This document shows positions 41,780 to 53,710 of a DNA stretch of 64,000 nt, one piece after another. Every line of letters begins with the position of its first letter. Position 1 is the stretch's first letter. Position numbers and translations under genes: made by a program. The notes below the pieces were generated by a model. That model was given only the letters and a program-made list of their open reading frames with translations, searched no databases and was not told where the DNA came from. The DNA comes from Deltaproteobacteria bacterium (GTDB taxonomy: Bacteria; Myxococcota_A; UBA9160; UBA4427). The stretch lies in assembly GCA_029261855.1 (NCBI GenBank), contig JAJDAN010000055.1, positions 1 through 64,000 of the forward strand, given 5' to 3'.

Positions 41780-43230
41780 GCCACGCCCTCCGTCGGCCGG
41801 GGCCCCGTCGACACGTCGCGACGCTTGCCGCCCGCCGGTGGCTTCGGGACGCCGGTGATCATCGACTCGATCCGCAACGGGATCGCGACATACACGTCAT
41901 AGAGACTGGTGAGCAAGCCGGTCGCATGCCGCGTGACGTGAGAAGCGGCACCCGCCACGGCGCCGACGGCGCGCAGAGCGAGCACGCCGGCGGACCCCAT
42001 CACGTGCCGTCCACTGTCGAGCAGCATCTCGAGGGGAACCGCTACCAGCGCCATCACCCAGGGCAGGATGAAGCCGAGCACGGCCTGTCCGATCACCGGG
42101 ATCATCGAGTCGCTCGCGGACTGGACGATGCGTCCTTCATCACCCGCCAGCGTAAGCTTCAAGACCGCGTCGGCCTCGACGATGCGTTCGCGCAGCACCG
42201 CGAGCGAGCTCTCGACGCCGGCCAGGAAGAACAGGCCCGCGAGAGCGAGCCAGAAGATCAAACGCTTGCGTGAGCGGGGCATCGTCGCGAGCTTCGGGAA
42301 CAGCTCCGTGATCCCCAGCATGTCCATCAGGAAGATGCCGAGTGCAGCCTCCATGAGGACCAGCACCATGGCGGACACGGTCGCGACCGGCATGCCGCCT
42401 ACCCGCGCCCCGGCAGGCACCAGCTCGGACATGGGCAGCGCGATCAGCTGGAAGTTGATGAATGCCGCACCGAAGGCGATGGCGAGCACGCCGCCGGAAA
42501 CCAGGAACAGCTTCACGGCCGAGAAGGTGAGCGCCCGTGCGGCCTCCTCCTGGTCGCATCTCACTTTCTCGTAGTCCTCGATGAAGGCATTGATGCGGCT
42601 CGAGCTCTCGAGGGCCAGCCCGACGGATTCCTGCATCTTCGAGAGCAGCCCGCGGATCTCCTTCCAGACGGGCAACATCGCCCCGAGGATCTTGTGTCGC
42701 TTGGTCGAGTCTGCGCGGTACGCGGCAAGTGCCTTCTTCTCGGCGTCCTCCGACGACTTGCGGATCCCGTCCAGCACCTTCTGGATGTTGGGGTCCCCCG
42801 ACATCGGGATGTTCGCGAGGGTTTCGACGGCGGCGGACCAGCCGGGCACCGAGGGCGGTGAAACACCGCCTTGCTGGTAGTCCTTCTCGAGGGCGAGCAG
42901 GCTGTCGTCGAGGCGTCGCTGCAGGCGCCCGTACTGGCCGAGCTGGTCCGAGAAGCCCTCGTCCACGCGCTGCAGCTCTCGATCGAGTCGGCCCTGGGCG
43001 TCCCGTGTGCCCGCCGCCAGCAGGACGGCGCGGGTTCGCTCGCGAAGCTCTTCGGCAGCGCGGGTGCAGCGGGTGGCCACCGCGCCGAAGCCGTCGGCCA
43101 GACCGCCGCCCAGCCCCGATAGCAGCCGCAGCATGGCACCCCGGGCAGCCCACAAAAACACCACGCTGGCGATCCACAGCACGAAGATCGAGGCCAGCGG
43201 GCTACTCGGCCACAGGTAGAAACTGCTCAT
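41776..43230 (-). CDS. Multi-pass membrane protein with cytoplasmic coiled-coil-like region
   Basis: A 484-residue protein that I do not recognise. One N-terminal membrane helix (residues about 12-32) is followed by roughly 200 mostly charged, helical residues (RRLDDSLLALEKDYQQGG, AMLPVWKEIRGLLSKMQES). There are about five more membrane segments from residue 235 onward (KLFLVSGGVLAIAFGAAFI, VSAMVLVLMEAALGIFLMDM, FWLALAGLFFLAGV, and two near the end). The C-terminus is basic. It is coupled by ATGA overlap to the downstream lipoprotein frame with a VWA-like start, so the two probably work as an envelope pair. The ATG at 43230 follows GAGGATGTG. Confidence 0.75.
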   Translation of the reverse strand: MSSFYLWPSSPLASIFVLWIASVVFLWAARGAMLRLLSGLGGGLADGFGAVATRCTRAAEELRERTRAVLLAAGTRDAQGRLDRELQRVDEGFSDQLGQYGRLQRRLDDSLLALEKDYQQGGVSPPSVPGWSAAVETLANIPMSGDPNIQKVLDGIRKSSEDAEKKALAAYRADSTKRHKILGAMLPVWKEIRGLLSKMQESVGLALESSSRINAFIEDYEKVRCDQEEAARALTFSAVKLFLVSGGVLAIAFGAAFINFQLIALPMSELVPAGARVGGMPVATVSAMVLVLMEAALGIFLMDMLGITELFPKLATMPRSRKRLIFWLALAGLFFLAGVESSLAVLRERIVEADAVLKLTLAGDEGRIVQSASDSMIPVIGQAVLGFILPWVMALVAVPLEMLLDSGRHVMGSAGVLALRAVGAVAGAASHVTRHATGLLTSLYDVYVAIPLRIESMITGVPKPPAGGKRRDVSTGPRPTEGVA

Positions 43231-43435
43231 CGACACATCCTCCCCATCCGAATGGGACTCGCCGCGAGTCGCGATCGGGCCCCGGAGGATCGGGCATCGC
43301 TCACGCAATCGCGGTGACGAGCGACACGGCAACCGACCGGAATGCGCTGACGCATCTTGTCACCCCACGGGAGGCGGATAGGCTTCCGACCCCCTCGCCT
43401 CACACGGCACGACCCATCGACTCGAGGAGTTTCCG

Positions 43436-44029
43436 ATGCCTGAAGCCGACCCCGCCGCGCTCGCCCGGCTCGCCACCCGGCGATCCGTCAAGGCGGAGCT
43501 GCTGCGCGAACCCGGCCCGGACGAAGCGACGCTGCACGCCATGCTGGATGTCGCCATGCGCGTGCCAGACCACGGCAAGCTCGGGCCCTGGCGCTTCCTC
43601 ATCTTGCGTGGCGAGGCCCGTGCCGCTGCGGGCGAGGTGCTGGCACGCTGCTTTCGGGCCCGCGAGCCCGAAGCCGACGACGCAGCGGTCGCCTTCGAGC
43701 GGGGCCGCTTCGAACGCGCTCCGGTGGTGGTGGTGGTCGTCTCGAGCCCGAACGCCAGGGCGGTGAAGATCCCGATGTGGGAACAGCAGCTGTCTTCGGG
43801 CGCAGCCTGCCAGAACCTGCTGAACGCGTCGCTCTTTGCCGGCTTCGGCGCCCAGTGGCTCACCGAGTGGTACGCGTACGACGACGACGTTGCGCGGGGC
43901 CTCGGCCTGACGGCGGACGAGCGCGTCGCGGGCTTCGTCTACATCGGCAGCGCGAGCGACGCGCCGGAAGAGCGCACGCGACCGGACTACGCGAGCCGGG
44001 TCATCGAGTGGAAGGGCGCGGGCTCCTGA
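43436..44029 (+). CDS. Nitroreductase-family protein, YdjA-like
   Basis: A 197-residue FMN-binding nitroreductase fold. Marks are RLATRRSVKAELLREPGP at the start (the FMN-binding RRS), MRVPDHGKLGPWRFLIL, WEQQLSSGAACQNLLNAS and the C-terminal GFVYIGSASDAPEERTRPD. It is short and resembles the YdjA/TM1586 subgroup. The substrate is unknown. It converges with the ABC transporter gene ending at 44040. Confidence 0.88.
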   Translation: MPEADPAALARLATRRSVKAELLREPGPDEATLHAMLDVAMRVPDHGKLGPWRFLILRGEARAAAGEVLARCFRAREPEADDAAVAFERGRFERAPVVVVVVSSPNARAVKIPMWEQQLSSGAACQNLLNASLFAGFGAQWLTEWYAYDDDVARGLGLTADERVAGFVYIGSASDAPEERTRPDYASRVIEWKGAGS

Positions 44030-44039
44030 GAGCTTCGCC

Positions 44040-45995
44040 TCAGGCGGCCGCGGAGCTCTGCAGCTCGACGAAGCGTCTGTACCGACCGCCTTCGAGCGCC
44101 ATCAGCTCTTCGTGGCTGCCGCGCTCGCGGACGCGTCCTTCTTGCAGAAAGAGGATCTGATCGGCGCTGCGGATCGTCGACAGGCGATGCGCGATCACCA
44201 CCACCAGGCGATCGCGCGCGACGGACTGCAGGGTTTCGACCAGCTGCATCTCGGTTTCCGGGTCGAGGGCCGCCGTCGGCTCATCGAGTACCAGCACCGG
44301 CGCCTCGCGCACGAGCGCGCGCGCAATCGAGAGCCGCTGCTTCTGCCCCACCGACAAGCGTCCACCGCCCCGCCCGAGCGGCGTGTCGTAGCCCTGGGGA
44401 AGGCGGTCGATGAACTCGGACGCGCCCGCGATCTCGGCGGCGCGCCGCAGCTGCTCGTCCGTCGCGTTCGGATCGCCGAAGCGGATGTTGTCGGCGACGG
44501 TCGCGTCGAAGAGGACCGGTTCCTGGAACACGAACGCGATCTGCGATCGCAGCGCTTCCCGATCGATCTGCTGCAGGTCGTTGCCATCGACGAGAATGCG
44601 ACCCTCGCTGGGCGAAAGAAAGCGCGGCAGGAGATAAGCGAGAGTCGTCTTCCCCGCTCCCGCCGGTCCGGCGATGGCCAACATCTGGCCCCGTCGCGCC
44701 TCGAAGTCGACGTCCTGCAAGGCCCGGGTTCCGTCTGGGTAGCTGTAGCCCACACCTTCGAAGCGAAAGCCTTGCCGGATCTCGTCGAGGGGTAGCGCGC
44801 CCTGGGGCTGGAGATCTGCGGGCTCGTCCATCAGCTCGAAGACCCGGCGCAGGCCGACCACGTTGTCCTGCAGATAGATCCACAGCCGTCCCGTGTTCTC
44901 GGCAGTGAAGGCGAGAACACCGAAGAAGGCGAAGATTACGCTCAGATCGCCGATCGTGAGCGAGCCTTCGAACACCCGGTCCGAGAGCAGGTAGAACAGG
45001 TAGGTGCCTGCGGTCACACCGGCGATGCCGAACACGATGAGGATGCCCCACCACAGCAGCTGGAAGTTCCGCCAGTCGGTGTACGACTTCCAGCTGTCCT
45101 CTTCGAAGCGCGCGCTCTCGTGGGCCTGTCCGCCCAGTCCTTGCACCGCCAGCACGTTCGAGACGCCCTCTTCGATGGTCGAGGTGGCGTGGGATCCGGT
45201 CTCTCGCGCGCGCAGTGAGCGACGACGCATCACATTGGTGAAGGGGAGCGTGAGCAGGAAGCTTGCGGGCGCCAGCAACAGGGCGGCGACGATGACTTCC
45301 GGGATGTCGCCGAAGGTCATCCACATCACCCAGACCGTGGCCGCCACCTGCAAGGGCGCGATCACCGGCGTCAGAACCAGCCGATAGCAGACCTCCGTCA
45401 GCTGCGGCGTGTCGTACATCAAGCGGAAGATGGCGTCCCCGATACGCTGATCGTCGAGGCGCGTCATCGGCAGTCGCTGGATCCGCTCGAAGAGGCTGCT
45501 GCGATAGTGGTGATTGAGCCCCTGGGAAATACGCAGGGTGAGCCGGTACTCCAGGTACCCGAAGAGGCCGCCCACGAAGCTGTAGCCCTGGTTCGCCTGA
45601 TTTTCCGAGCGGGTCGCAACGTCGGTCCCCTGGGCGAGTCCGGCGCCCGTCTGATCCCGCAGCTCGGTGGTGCCGGTGCCGCCGAAGACCGCGAGCAGCG
45701 CGAGCCCGACGAGCAGCATGGCGACCGCCATCTCCATGGGCGTCCGGCCCACCAGCGCATCGACGACGGGCTGGAAGAAGAAGGGGTAGCGGGTCGAGTC
45801 GATGGGAACGTCCTGGATGACGTGATCGACAAGCACCTTCGCGGGCCAGGGGAACACCATCATCGGAAGCACGCCCAGCACCATGTACGCGATCTTGCCG
45901 CTGAAGGGCACCGCAAACGGACGCAGGTAGCGGAGCGCCCGTCCGATGTCCGCGAAGGCCTGGCGATGGCTGGGAATCGAGACGGGCTCGCTCAC
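44040..45995 (-). CDS. ABC exporter half-transporter (membrane plus ATPase), second of a pair
   Basis: A 651-residue type IV ABC half-transporter. Six membrane helices lie within residues about 30-350. The nucleotide-binding domain has Walker A GPAGAGKTT, Q-loop AFVFQEP, signature LSVGQKQRLS, Walker [13 protein letters not shown] and H-loop IAHRLS. The GTG start at 45995 overlaps the stop of the preceding half-transporter (GTGA), indicating a heterodimeric exporter. No specific substrate can be deduced; such pairs export lipids, drugs or peptides. Confidence 0.88.
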   Translation of the reverse strand: MSEPVSIPSHRQAFADIGRALRYLRPFAVPFSGKIAYMVLGVLPMMVFPWPAKVLVDHVIQDVPIDSTRYPFFFQPVVDALVGRTPMEMAVAMLLVGLALLAVFGGTGTTELRDQTGAGLAQGTDVATRSENQANQGYSFVGGLFGYLEYRLTLRISQGLNHHYRSSLFERIQRLPMTRLDDQRIGDAIFRLMYDTPQLTEVCYRLVLTPVIAPLQVAATVWVMWMTFGDIPEVIVAALLLAPASFLLTLPFTNVMRRRSLRARETGSHATSTIEEGVSNVLAVQGLGGQAHESARFEEDSWKSYTDWRNFQLLWWGILIVFGIAGVTAGTYLFYLLSDRVFEGSLTIGDLSVIFAFFGVLAFTAENTGRLWIYLQDNVVGLRRVFELMDEPADLQPQGALPLDEIRQGFRFEGVGYSYPDGTRALQDVDFEARRGQMLAIAGPAGAGKTTLAYLLPRFLSPSEGRILVDGNDLQQIDREALRSQIAFVFQEPVLFDATVADNIRFGDPNATDEQLRRAAEIAGASEFIDRLPQGYDTPLGRGGGRLSVGQKQRLSIARALVREAPVLVLDEPTAALDPETEMQLVETLQSVARDRLVVVIAHRLSTIRSADQILFLQEGRVRERGSHEELMALEGGRYRRFVELQSSAAA

Positions 45996-47818
45996 GACGC
46001 TGCCCCCCGGACCGCGTTGGGATCGGACGCCGGCAGCCCCGAGGACCGTTCCAGCTCGACGAAGCGTCGATAGGCGCCGCCGGGTCGCTCCATCAACTCT
46101 GCGTGTGAGCCCGCTTCGACGACCTGCCCGTCTCGCAGGTACACGATCTGGTCCGCCCGGCGGATGGTCGAGAGCCGATGCGTGACGACGAAGATCGCCC
46201 GCCCCCTCCCCCATTCCGCCAGATTTCGCATCACCTGCAGCTCGGTCTCGGCGTCGAGGGACGCGGTCGGCTCGTCGAGGACGAGGATGCGGGGGTCCTT
46301 GATGACGGCGCGGGCGATCGAGAGCCGCTGGCGTTGGCCCGTGGAAAGGCGTGCGCCGCGCTCGCCGAGCATTGTGTCGTAGCCGTCCGGCAGCGCGTCG
46401 ATGAAGCCCCCCGCGCAAGCCACGCGCGCGGCGTCGCGCACCTGCTCGTCGCTCGCCGCCGGCACCGCATAGCGGATGTTCTCGCGGATGGACGTCGCGA
46501 AGAGCAGGTTCTCCTGCAAGGCGATCGAGACGTGGTTCCTGAGACTCTCGAGCTCGATCTTCCGCAGGTCGAGGCCGTCGATCTCGATCTCGCCCTGGTC
46601 CGGGTCGAACAGGCGCAGCAACAAGCTCACCAGGGTGCTCTTGCCCGACCCCGTCGGGCCCACGAGGGCCGTGATCGTGCCCGCGCGCGCTTCGAGATCG
46701 ACTCCGTGCAGCACGGGATGGCGGGGGTCGTAGCCGAAGTGCACGCCTCGAAACACGACGGATGCGCGAAAGTCGGGAAGCGGAACGGCGTCTTCGGCGT
46801 CCTCCACTTCCGGCCGCATGTCGACCTGGGTGAAGGCGCGCTCCATGCCGATGGCCATGTCCTGGCCGCGCCCCCACAGCCAGATGAGGCGACGCGCGCC
46901 GCGCGACCAGGACCCCACCCGCCCGAGCACATTCGCGTAGGCGCCGAGGTTCCAGGTCGCGAAGCCCACGAAGGCCAGCGCGAAGCCCGCCGCCAGGGGC
47001 TTGCCCTCGCGGGCCAACACGGACACGACGGTCGCCGTCAGCATGCCGGGCAGAGCCGACAGGATGAAGGCCAGGATCCCCATCAACGCCAGGTTGGTGC
47101 GCGCGCCATAGGCGCCGTCGAAGGCGGCCTGCGACGCCGCTTCGAAGCGGGCCTGCTCGAATGGCTCCGCACCGTAGGCCTTCACGACCTTGAGGCCGGA
47201 CAGGGTTTCCTGGATGCACGAGGTCAGGGCGCTGTTGCGTTCGCGCGCCTCCCGGAAGTTGCGGCGCAGAATCGGCGTGTAGTAGCGCGCCATCCCATAC
47301 GCGGCTGCGTAGAGTCCCAGCCAGACCAGCGACAGGCGCCAGTCGTAGACGAAGGTAAGGAAGAAGCCCGCAACGCCGGCAAAGATCGGACCGATGGGCT
47401 GGACGAGCATCCCCATCAGGTTCGTCACCATCGCGCTGTCCTGATAGGTGCGGTAGATGGAATCGCCCACTCGTGCGTTCGCATGGAAGCGCATGGACAT
47501 GGCCTGCATGTTGGCCACCATCTCGACCCGCAGGATCTGGTTGATGCGCTGGACGATGAAGAGCAGCTTCCAGGCGGCCCACAGGCCGATGGGCGTCATC
47601 ACGACGACGAAGACCAGGGCCCCGATGACGAGACGGTCCCGCAGCAACTGCCGTGCGGCGATGGACAGGGATTCGACGTGCACGAAGATCGCCGGATCGA
47701 GCAGCAGCAGCTCGGCCTCGAAGGCCGTGACCGGGTTACCGCCGAGCATCCGGTTCAGGAACAGGTCGGTTCCCAGCATGCCGGCCGGGAGACTCAGCAC
47801 CAACAGCGGCAGCCCCAC
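45992..47818 (-). CDS. ABC exporter half-transporter, first of a pair
   Basis: At least 608 residues: membrane domain, then an ATPase with Walker [11 protein letters not shown]-loop ALQENLL, signature [10 protein letters not shown], Walker [13 protein letters not shown] and VTHRLS. The given GTG at 47818 begins inside what looks like the first membrane segment. Upstream, the same frame reads [28 protein letters not shown], a typical exporter N-terminus, and stays open to about 48005. It offers no ATG or GTG there; a CTG at 47899 is one possibility. The true start is therefore uncertain. It is coupled to the following gene. Confidence 0.82.
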   Translation of the reverse strand: MGLPLLVLSLPAGMLGTDLFLNRMLGGNPVTAFEAELLLLDPAIFVHVESLSIAARQLLRDRLVIGALVFVVVMTPIGLWAAWKLLFIVQRINQILRVEMVANMQAMSMRFHANARVGDSIYRTYQDSAMVTNLMGMLVQPIGPIFAGVAGFFLTFVYDWRLSLVWLGLYAAAYGMARYYTPILRRNFREARERNSALTSCIQETLSGLKVVKAYGAEPFEQARFEAASQAAFDGAYGARTNLALMGILAFILSALPGMLTATVVSVLAREGKPLAAGFALAFVGFATWNLGAYANVLGRVGSWSRGARRLIWLWGRGQDMAIGMERAFTQVDMRPEVEDAEDAVPLPDFRASVVFRGVHFGYDPRHPVLHGVDLEARAGTITALVGPTGSGKSTLVSLLLRLFDPDQGEIEIDGLDLRKIELESLRNHVSIALQENLLFATSIRENIRYAVPAASDEQVRDAARVACAGGFIDALPDGYDTMLGERGARLSTGQRQRLSIARAVIKDPRILVLDEPTASLDAETELQVMRNLAEWGRGRAIFVVTHRLSTIRRADQIVYLRDGQVVEAGSHAELMERPGGAYRRFVELERSSGLPASDPNAVRGAAS

Positions 47819-48073
47819 CCAGAGCAGAGGCTTCAGTTCGGCGAGATTTGGCCAGAGATACGGAAGGGTCCGGAGCGCGAGCTGGTAGACATCGCGCAGG
47901 TCGAGCCCCGTGCCGGCCTCCTCGAGATGCGGCGTCTCGCGACGCTTCGCGCCGGATTCGGTTTGCGTCGGCTCGTCCGTGGCTCGCTCCTCGCTGAGCC
48001 GTCGAGCCTACCGCCCCACCCACGCGGCCGCCCAACCGGCGGTCGTTTCCGAGCCGCGGGGAGCACGAACGAA

Positions 48074-48110
48074 GAACGCCCCGGCCAGGCGGCCGGGGCG
48101 TTCGTTCTGT
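48074..48110. terminator. Hairpin terminator between pyrophosphatase and ABC genes
   Basis: A perfect 13-base-pair stem GAACGCCCCGGCC/GGCCGGGGCGTTC (48074-48086 with 48091-48103) with a four-base loop. It lies 24 bases after the stop of hppA (minus strand), and the bases following it on that strand are TTCGTTCGT. The T-rich tract is weak on both strands, but the stem is very stable. Confidence 0.7.
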
Positions 48111-48126
48111 CTGGAGCGTGCGCTCG

Positions 48127-50229
<2,103 letters not shown>

Positions 50230-50321
50230 CGTGAGGGCATCCTGTCGATTCTCGTGTGCGCTTCGCGCGCCGGTCGGTGTGCCGGGGCGTTCGCCAAGTG
50301 AGGCTCAGTCCAATTCCGAAA

Positions 50322-50432
50322 CGAGATCTGTCTGCAGGAGCAGGGAACGGGCGCCCGGCACCCCTCCATGGACAACCCCCTCAGGGAAGGACCTGGCGGG
50401 GTGCGGAGAGCGCCGAAGGGCAGACAGACTCG
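50322..50432. other. Long imperfect hairpin, candidate structured RNA or leader upstream of hppA
   Basis: Within the 289-base gap between hppA and the P450 gene, CGAG-A-TCTGTCTGC (50322-50335) pairs with GCAGACAGA-CTCG (50420-50432) with one bulged base. Inside, GGCGC (50350-50354) pairs with GCGCC (50410-50414), and GCACCCC (50358-50364) pairs with GGGGTGC (50398-50404). The result is a rod of about 110 bases, ending about 93 bases before the hppA start on the minus strand. It matches none of the 4.5S, 6S or riboswitch consensus motifs that I checked by eye. Whether it is transcribed, and from which strand, is unknown. The rest of the gap shows nothing else. Confidence 0.4.
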
Positions 50433-50518
50433 GCCACGTGATTTAGCGACTCTGACGCCCTGGGGAAACCCGATTCGGCAGGTTTTTCGGGCTGATCCCG
50501 GCTGGAGCGTCTAGCGGG

Positions 50519-51679
50519 TCAGTCCATGCGGAGCGGCAGGGAGCCAAAACCCCGGATCACGGTGGACTGGAGGCGCGTGGGTGCGGTCTCGCCGGGCTCG
50601 AGGGTCGCGTAGCGATCCAGAAGCGCGTTCAGGGCGATCCGGCCCTCGAGCCGAGCGAGTCCGACACCGAGGCAGAAGTGCACCCCCTGACCGAAGCCCA
50701 GATGCTTCTTCTCGGCGCGTTCGGGGCGGTACTCGCCGGCCGCCGCGAAGGCCTCCGGGTCGCGATTCGCGGCCCCGTAGGAAACGATCACCCGGGAGTC
50801 CTTGGGGATGCGGGTGCCGCGCACCACTACGTCCCGGGTCGTCTGCCGGCCCAGATTCTGGACCGGCGTATCGAAGCGGACGGTCTCCTCGATGGCCAGA
50901 GGCACCAGGCTGCGGTCGTCGCGCAGTCGCTTCCACAGGTCCGGCCGCTGGGACAGGATGTGCAGCTGGTTCGAAATGAGATTCGTCGTCGTCTCGTTTC
51001 CGGCCACGAGCAATACGATGAAGAAGCCGTCGAGCTCGGCGGGCGTCAGCCGGCGACCGTCGATCTCGGCCTGCAGCAGGGCCGACACCAGATCGTCCTT
51101 CGGGTCGCGGCGGCGCTTCTCGGCGAGCTCCTTGAAGTAGCCCACCAGCTCCATCGCGCAGGCGGTCAGCTCGGGCGTGGGCTCGGACTCGAGCAGGCCG
51201 ACGAAGGCGTCCGACCACCGACGGAAGTCCGACAGGCGCTCGGGCTCGACGCCGAGCATCTCGGCGATCACGACGACGGGCAGCGGGATCGACAGCGAAG
51301 GGACGAGATCCAGCTCGCCCGTCGGCATTTCGGCGAGTAGCTCGCGCGCGATGGCTTCGATCCGCGGCTCGCTCGCGGCCACGCGCCGCGGCGTGAAGGC
51401 GCGGTTGACGAGAGCCCGCAGCTGGTCGTGATGGGGCGGGTCCGTGGCCGGAAGCGCCGCAGGAGGATTCAGGTTCGCAGACGGCGCCGGGCCTGGCCCC
51501 TGGGCGCTGCTGAAGGTCTCCGGGTCGATGAGCGCCGCGAGGACGTCGTCGAAGCGGGTCAGGACGTAGCCGCCGTAGCGCGGCTCGCGGTAGACCGGGT
51601 TCTCGCGCCGGAGCGCTTCGTAGAAGGGATACGGGTCCTCGCGGAACTCGGCGGAGAAGACATCGGGATCGGACGTCAC
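50519..51679 (-). CDS. Cytochrome P450
   Basis: A 386-residue bacterial class I P450. The helix-I motif VAGNETTTN has the acid/alcohol pair, ExxR is EETVR, and the heme-thiolate loop is FGQGVHFCLGVGLARLE. The helix-B region contains PALPATDPPHHDQLRALVNRAFTPR, the usual substrate/heme contact. The GTG start at 51679 has GAGGAG seven bases upstream and gives the standard N-terminal length; the longer in-frame start has no site. No ferredoxin is adjacent. In this lipid-catabolic context a hydrophobic substrate is likely. Confidence 0.9.
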   Translation of the reverse strand: MTSDPDVFSAEFREDPYPFYEALRRENPVYREPRYGGYVLTRFDDVLAALIDPETFSSAQGPGPAPSANLNPPAALPATDPPHHDQLRALVNRAFTPRRVAASEPRIEAIARELLAEMPTGELDLVPSLSIPLPVVVIAEMLGVEPERLSDFRRWSDAFVGLLESEPTPELTACAMELVGYFKELAEKRRRDPKDDLVSALLQAEIDGRRLTPAELDGFFIVLLVAGNETTTNLISNQLHILSQRPDLWKRLRDDRSLVPLAIEETVRFDTPVQNLGRQTTRDVVVRGTRIPKDSRVIVSYGAANRDPEAFAAAGEYRPERAEKKHLGFGQGVHFCLGVGLARLEGRIALNALLDRYATLEPGETAPTRLQSTVIRGFGSLPLRMD

Positions 51680-51805
51680 GCGTTGCTCCTCGGTTTTGGA
51701 ATGGAGTCTGGGCGGAGGAAACGGAAGCATGGCACAGCTCGCTTCGCGGTCGTGGCGCCCCATTCGCGTATCATCGAGCGTCCAGCCGCGCGAGGGAGTT
51801 CCAGA

Positions 51806-53671
51806 ATGAGCGGTGCCACGGACATGCCGCCGGCGGCGAATGCAGCGGACGAGAACCCCACGGCGGCGCGCGAAGTCCTCGCGTTCGTGTGGGGATACTG
51901 GCGTGCAGTCCCGCTCCGCTTCGCCGGCATGCTGCTCGGCACGACTCTCGGCGTGGTGCTCGAGGTCCAGATCCCGCGCCTGTCGGCGGACCTGGTGGTG
52001 GTCGTCGAACAGCTGCTGCGGGACGCGGCCGCCCCCGCCGACGCCTGGCGCACCGCGGGCTGGCTGCTCGGCGTCTTCGGCGCGGTCTTCCTCGTCAAGC
52101 AGCTCTATCTGCGCAACTGGATGTACCTGGCCTCCCAGGTGATGCAGCAACTGGTGGCCGATGGCTTTCGGCGGGTGCAGCGTTTCAGCCAGGAGTGGCA
52201 CACCAACCACTTTGCCGGATCGACTCAGCGCAAGATCACACGTGGCATGTGGGCCTACGACTCCCTCGCGGACACGCTGGTGATCGATCTGGGTCCGGCC
52301 CTGGGTCTGCTCGTGGGCTTCACCATCGCGATGGGACTTCGCGACCCCGCCCTCGGCCTCTACTTCGGAATCGCGGTCAGCGTCTTCCTGGCGGCGAGCA
52401 TCGCCATGTCGATCCACTACGTGGCACCGGCGAACGTACTGTCCAACGACGCGGACACGACGGTGGGGGGCGCCCTCGCCGATTCCATCACCTGCAACAC
52501 GGTCGTGAAGTCCTTCGGGTCCGAAGAACGCGAAGACGAGCGTTTCCACATGGCGAGCCAGGACTGGCGGCTGAAGTCGCGACGGGCCTGGCTCCGTTCG
52601 ATGGATGCGGGCGCCGTTCAGTCGGTGCTGCTGCTCTGCCTGCTCGGCGGCTTGCTCGGGATCGTCCTGTTGCGAACGGAAGCGGCCACCGATCGCGTCG
52701 AGGGAGCGGTCTACGTGATCGCCACCTATCTGGTCGTGCACAGCTACCTGCGCAACATCGGCTGGCAGGTGCGCAACGCCCAACGCGCCATCAACGAGCT
52801 CGACGATCTCGTCGAGATCGCTCGGACCGAGCCGCAGGTCGAGAACGTCCCGGCCGCGCCGTCGTTCCAGCCGGGCCCCGGTGCCATCGACTTCGACGAC
52901 GTGCGCTTCGGCTATCGAAACCAGCCCCGCCCGATCTTCGAGAAGCTCTGCGTGCACGTGCGGCCGGGGGAAAAGCTCGCCCTGGTGGGCGAGTCCGGCG
53001 CGGGCAAGAGCACCTTCGCGAAGCTCGTCCAGCGCCTCTACGACATCGACGCCGGGCGCATCTCCATCGACGGTCAGGACGTCTCGCAAGTGACCCAGGA
53101 GTCCCTGCGCACGGCGATCTCGGTGGTCCCCCAGGAGCCGATCCTGTTCCACCGCTCCCTCGCGGAGAACATCGCCTACGCGCGTCCCGGGGCGTCCCGA
53201 GACGAAGTGATTCGCGCGGCACGACAGGCCCACGCCCACGAGTTCATCGACAGGCTCGACCACGGCTACGAAACGCTGGTGGGCGAGCGCGGCGTCAAGC
53301 TGTCAGGAGGCGAACGCCAGCGGGTCGCCATCGCCCGCGCGATCCTGGCGGACGCGCCGATCCTCGTGCTCGACGAAGCGACGTCGAGTCTCGACTCGCT
53401 GACCGAGCACCTCATCCAGGAAGCGCTCACCACCTTGATGCGCGGACGCACCGCCATCGTGATCGCCCATCGGCTGTCGACGATCCGCCAGGCGGACCGG
53501 ATCCTGGTGTTCGACGACGGCCACATCATCGAAGAGGGATCCCACGACGAACTCGTGCGCCGCGCGGGCGGACGCTACCGCGAGCTCGTCCAGATGCAGG
53601 CATTCGTCGTCGACGCGCTGGAAGAACCAGAAGTAGAACCAGAGGCGCAGGACTCGAGAGAGTCCGCGTGA
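51806..53671 (+). CDS. ABC exporter half-transporter (membrane plus ATPase)
   Basis: A 621-residue half-transporter. The membrane domain covers residues about 30-340 with the coupling segment VVKSFGSEEREDERF. The ATPase has Walker A GESGAGKST, Q-loop VVPQEP, signature LSGGERQRVAIA, Walker B ILVLDEATSSLD and IAHRLS. As a single gene it should form a homodimer. The acidic C-terminal tail (EEPEVEPEAQDSRESA) is unusual for the family. It is divergent from the P450 gene and 39 bases upstream of a SnoaL-like gene. The ATG at 51806 follows GAGGGAG. Confidence 0.9.
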   Translation: MSGATDMPPAANAADENPTAAREVLAFVWGYWRAVPLRFAGMLLGTTLGVVLEVQIPRLSADLVVVVEQLLRDAAAPADAWRTAGWLLGVFGAVFLVKQLYLRNWMYLASQVMQQLVADGFRRVQRFSQEWHTNHFAGSTQRKITRGMWAYDSLADTLVIDLGPALGLLVGFTIAMGLRDPALGLYFGIAVSVFLAASIAMSIHYVAPANVLSNDADTTVGGALADSITCNTVVKSFGSEEREDERFHMASQDWRLKSRRAWLRSMDAGAVQSVLLLCLLGGLLGIVLLRTEAATDRVEGAVYVIATYLVVHSYLRNIGWQVRNAQRAINELDDLVEIARTEPQVENVPAAPSFQPGPGAIDFDDVRFGYRNQPRPIFEKLCVHVRPGEKLALVGESGAGKSTFAKLVQRLYDIDAGRISIDGQDVSQVTQESLRTAISVVPQEPILFHRSLAENIAYARPGASRDEVIRAARQAHAHEFIDRLDHGYETLVGERGVKLSGGERQRVAIARAILADAPILVLDEATSSLDSLTEHLIQEALTTLMRGRTAIVIAHRLSTIRQADRILVFDDGHIIEEGSHDELVRRAGGRYRELVQMQAFVVDALEEPEVEPEAQDSRESA

Positions 53672-53710
53672 ACGCCCCCTACTACGAGCCCTAGAGGAAG
53701 CCAGGAACCC

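Noticed and set aside
50322-50432. Signal-recognition 4.5S RNA or 6S RNA upstream of hppA
   Set aside because: The conserved 4.5S tetraloop region (GGAAGGAAGC-type) is absent on both strands, and the expected 6S central bubble arrangement could not be matched; only a generic rod is seen.
51680-51805. Earlier start for the third ABC exporter near 51428
   Set aside because: That upstream frame overlaps the P450 gene antisense; the site GAGGGAG and the exporter N-terminus fit the ATG at 51806.
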